Origin: Limnoperna fortunei
Lineage: Eukaryota > Mollusca > Bivalvia > Mytilida > Modiolidae
DNA: 64,000 nt
Assembly: GCA_944474755.1 (NCBI GenBank)
Contig: OX104124.1
Span: 29,114,452 to 29,178,451 of the forward strand
Direction: 5' to 3'
Shown here: piece after piece, positions 63,001 to 64,000 of the stretch
Layout: every line of letters begins with the position of its first letter
Position numbering within the stretch: the first letter of the stretch is position 1
Program-made: the position numbers and the translations under genes
Notes under the pieces: generated by a model
Databases searched by the model: none
Seen by the model: the letters and a program-made list of their open reading frames with translations, nothing else
What the model was told of the DNA's origin: nothing

Positions 63001-63513
63001 TAATTCATTGTCTATGAATAAATCCAAACATAAATAGAAAATATTTATACATATCTTTATTTCTTGTTACTTTCCAGAAATGTTTAAATTATAAAAAGAT
63101 CCCATTTCTTACAAGCAAAACAAATACTACGATTCACCTAATACAGATTTGTAATTTTATGTCACAAGTGATGATTGAATCTTCAAACAAATAACAAAAG
63201 AAAAGTCTTAATCTAACATATACTTTTAGATATATACGTATGTTAGAATATATGCTAAGATAAAGTTAATGATGCATCTTTAATGTTTTCAATCGTTAGA
63301 TAATTAAAGTTCTTGCAATTATTCAATGAAAACTAAAATCGAGACACTTAAAAATATCGTAAGACAATAACATTCTATTTAAAGACAAGGTTTAACAGAA
63401 TGGATGTTATTGTTTACTGAGAAACCTTCACTTGGCAGTATTGGAACGTCAGGTCCTGTAAGTGAACACTCCTTTGTAAGTGTTGGCATATCATCACATT
63501 CCATATGTGCTTT
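54088..63513 (-). CDS. Putative multi-exon gene, six 3' exons, function unknown
   Basis: Minus-strand exons, in transcript order: 63513-63426, 62965-62937, 60488-60433, 55752-55708, 55396-55313 and 54241-54088. Each has an AG before it and, except the last, a GT after it (TTTTTTCCAG; ATTTTTCAG/GTAAGT; CTCTTACAG/GTAAGT; CTGCGCAG/GTATGG; TATATTAG/GTAAGT; TTTTTTCAG). All five junctions keep one open frame of 151 codons ending in TAG. Pieces: AHMECDDMPTLTKECS, EGIPEDFCLSKIPVVLEYLY, SMMACDDDD, RINAFLHKQLKWRPYTVGTV, DCKLQKVFDNHKF, then YVISVCLKESLIWILC (possibly a membrane helix) and a Ser/Glu-rich C terminus. The first donor (GTTTCT) is weak. 5' exons lie beyond the window. I do not recognise the family. 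A LINE and a Tc1 relic sit in its introns. The exon model is inference. Confidence 0.45.
54245..55310. other. Intron of the putative minus-strand gene
   Basis: AT-rich; no repeat family or additional exon recognised. Confidence 0.35.
56539..56704. repeat. Nested foldback, apex ACTTCGGCTTTCGCCTCGG
   Basis: Outer arms of about 50 bp (TTACATGTCTGACAGGGTGA, CAGTAAAATTGTCAACTTTC, GAAAATACTGT) are matched by 56654-56704. Inside the left half is a second palindrome, AAATACTGTCAAC / GTTGACAGTATTT, around TTCGGCTTTCGCCTCG (56581-56622). The ACTGTCAAC word is used in both arms. Confidence 0.95.
57244..58350 (+). pseudogene. LINE reverse transcriptase core, three in-frame stops
   Basis: One frame runs from MKKFWSYIKSKKTDYNSIMS to KYNYTLHGN. 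Landmarks: LNPSKAAGPDEIKPKILKEL (fingers, motif 0/1), YRPISLTCISCKILEHVV, LQHGFRKNRSC, LIMDFSKAFDKVSHNLL (motif A with catalytic Asp), SGVPQGSVLGPSLFLFYIND (motif B) and LRLFADDT (motif C, catalytic ADD). Stops at 57676 (TGA), 57679 (TAA) and 57844 (TGA) interrupt it, and the frame is lost at 58348. The catalytic residues themselves are intact. It would not yield a complete enzyme. Confidence 0.9.
58347..58958 (+). pseudogene. LINE ORF2 C-terminal region
   Basis: Frame shifted by one from the preceding core: LEHVDKVKYLGVTIQSNIKW (the KYLGV thumb motif), then ANKTLGFLRRNINVN, SLVRPSLEYACSVWDPY, IEQVQRRAARYV, then SFFPRTIRDWNNLP and TAA. This order is standard for the C terminus of Jockey/CR1-like ORF2. 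Open throughout these 204 codons, so the element decayed mainly upstream. Confidence 0.88.
59169..59528. mobile_element. MITE-like segment with 12-bp inverted ends
   Basis: GCGAGCATCGCA (59169-59180) is exactly inverted as TGCGATGCTCGC (59517-59528). A second GATGCGAGC follows the left end. The 360-bp interior is non-coding and includes GACGTCACCAAGACATTAGA. The target duplication was not resolved. Confidence 0.45.
59530..60430. other. Intron sequence, nothing recognised
   Basis: Lies between the MITE-like segment and the minus-strand exon at 60433-60488. The frame 59516-59767 has no motif. Confidence 0.35.
60600..61400 (+). mobile_element. 5'-truncated Tc1/mariner element
   Basis: Only the catalytic half of a Tc1-type transposase remains. 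The DNA-binding HTH half and the 5' inverted repeat are absent upstream of about 60600. The 3' boundary is not defined. It lies in an intron of the putative minus-strand gene. Confidence 0.75.
60621..61346 (+). pseudogene. Tc1/mariner DD34E transposase, catalytic half
   Basis: The frame is open from about 60621: ARRLNCERLRARRPIKRPAL, TQRHNDARLQWARDHIGW, HWSDESRFLLKPVDGRMRVW, then GTTAFGGGGVTVRGCFSYD, GFMDDNAKPHRARIVKDYLA, LPWPVMSLDMNPIEHVWDYL and a basic C terminus before TGA. The triad is Asp in SDESRF, the second Asp of DDN, and Glu of NPIEH; 34 residues separate the last two, so DD34E, as in Tc1. The normal GGI/VMVWG element appears as GGGGVTVRG. The N-terminal DNA-binding domains (about 100 residues) are missing, so it is inactive although no stop occurs in what remains. 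Confidence 0.9.
61400..62930. other. Intron of the putative minus-strand gene, nothing recognised
   Basis: AT-rich. The frames at 62292-62510 (-) and 62660-62872 (+) have no motif or splice support. No repeat family was identified. Confidence 0.35.
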
Positions 63514-63787
63514 CTGGAAAAAAGTTGGAAATCAGTTTATAGAAATTTATAGAAATTTCTATTGCACAAATTAGCAAACGGCAACTTTTTGGTCTTTCTA
63601 ACCTAACACAGACTCTATTGTAAGGATTAAAAGGGTTTACAAATTACACACTATGCTGAAAATATTGTTTCCATATACACGTTACAAAACCATCAATGAT
63701 TTATGTATATTTTCCTTTTCTTGGGTGAAATATTTTAACAAATGTTGCACAGATTCCATTCGCATTTAGTTGCTTCATTTTTGTCTC

Positions 63788-64000
63788 AGCGCGTCCCGGG
63801 TGGCGGATAGGGGAGACCCTCTCGTTGGGGGTTGTCAGGTCATAATACGGAAAGCCTGGCCGCGGACCATAGTGGGTAATGTGTTTGGTAGAGTGCCACG
63901 CTCCTTGCACGATAAAGATCCCTTTTGTAGTTTTCGAAAAAGAGTAGGCTCATTGTAGCCGCTACAAAAGGCTTAATTCTCCGACCCTACCCAATACTCC
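63788..64000 (+). mobile_element. SINE-like repeat (GGTCATAATACGG family), cut by the window end
   Basis: GCGTCCCGGGTGGCGGATAG, GGAGACCCTCTCGTTGGGGG, GTTGTCAGGTCATAATACGG, CGCGGACCATAGTGG, CCTTGCACGATAAAGATCCC, TAGGCTCATTGTAGCCGCTA and AAAGGCTTAATTCTCCGACC. This is the least diverged of the four copies in the window and the best consensus for the family. Confidence 0.8.

Overview
This is eukaryotic DNA: AT-rich and intron-rich, with GT-AG exons scattered between decayed mobile elements and many minisatellites. Several dispersed repeats match families I know from bivalve molluscs, especially mussels: a roughly 300-bp repeat with the phrases GACTCATCAGTGGCGC and ACTACTGGGCTG, the CTTCTCTGAAACCACT / CAAACTTGGCCA repeat, and tRNA-derived SINEs ending in a GGCGTTAAACA tail. 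I infer a bivalve, probably mussel-like. No species can be named from this alone.

Region by region. 0.5-1.3 kb is a degenerate minisatellite that changes orientation halfway. 3.1-9.6 kb holds, in order on the + strand, ankyrin, Roc (GTPase), COR and two Death-like segments, several with good splice sites but with many stops and frameshifts: a decayed Roco-type gene. 9.7-18.9 kb is satellite, LINE relic and DNA-transposon debris without a recognisable gene. 19.8-34.5 kb is the best gene: a complete nine-exon homologue of TSEN2 (Sen2), the catalytic tRNA-splicing endonuclease subunit, 628 codons plus stop with every exon phase matching. Its introns carry a hAT derivative, a long-TIR MITE, SINEs, a 166-bp tandem array with a recent 499-bp duplication, and a 43-bp minisatellite that has copied the exon 7 splice donor six times. 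36.7-38.3 kb looks like an element with inverted ends built of short tandem words. 39.4-44.0 kb is a satellite with 27-bp and 40-bp units, interrupted by a tandemly duplicated foldback insertion. 42-57 kb contains several more foldback palindromes. 56.7-59.1 kb is a 5'-truncated LINE (endonuclease tail plus reverse transcriptase). 60.6-61.4 kb is a 5'-truncated Tc1/mariner DD34E transposase. Both lie inside introns of a putative minus-strand gene (63.5 to 54.1 kb) with six small, phase-consistent exons and no recognised function.

The most unusual signals are: (1) foldback palindromes with unrelated stems but a similar GC-rich apex (CCTCGGC...GCCTCGG); (2) the array of cloned 5' splice sites directly after the catalytic lysine codon of TSEN2; (3) the Roco-Death gene relic; (4) the unidentified minus-strand gene with 29-88-nt exons.
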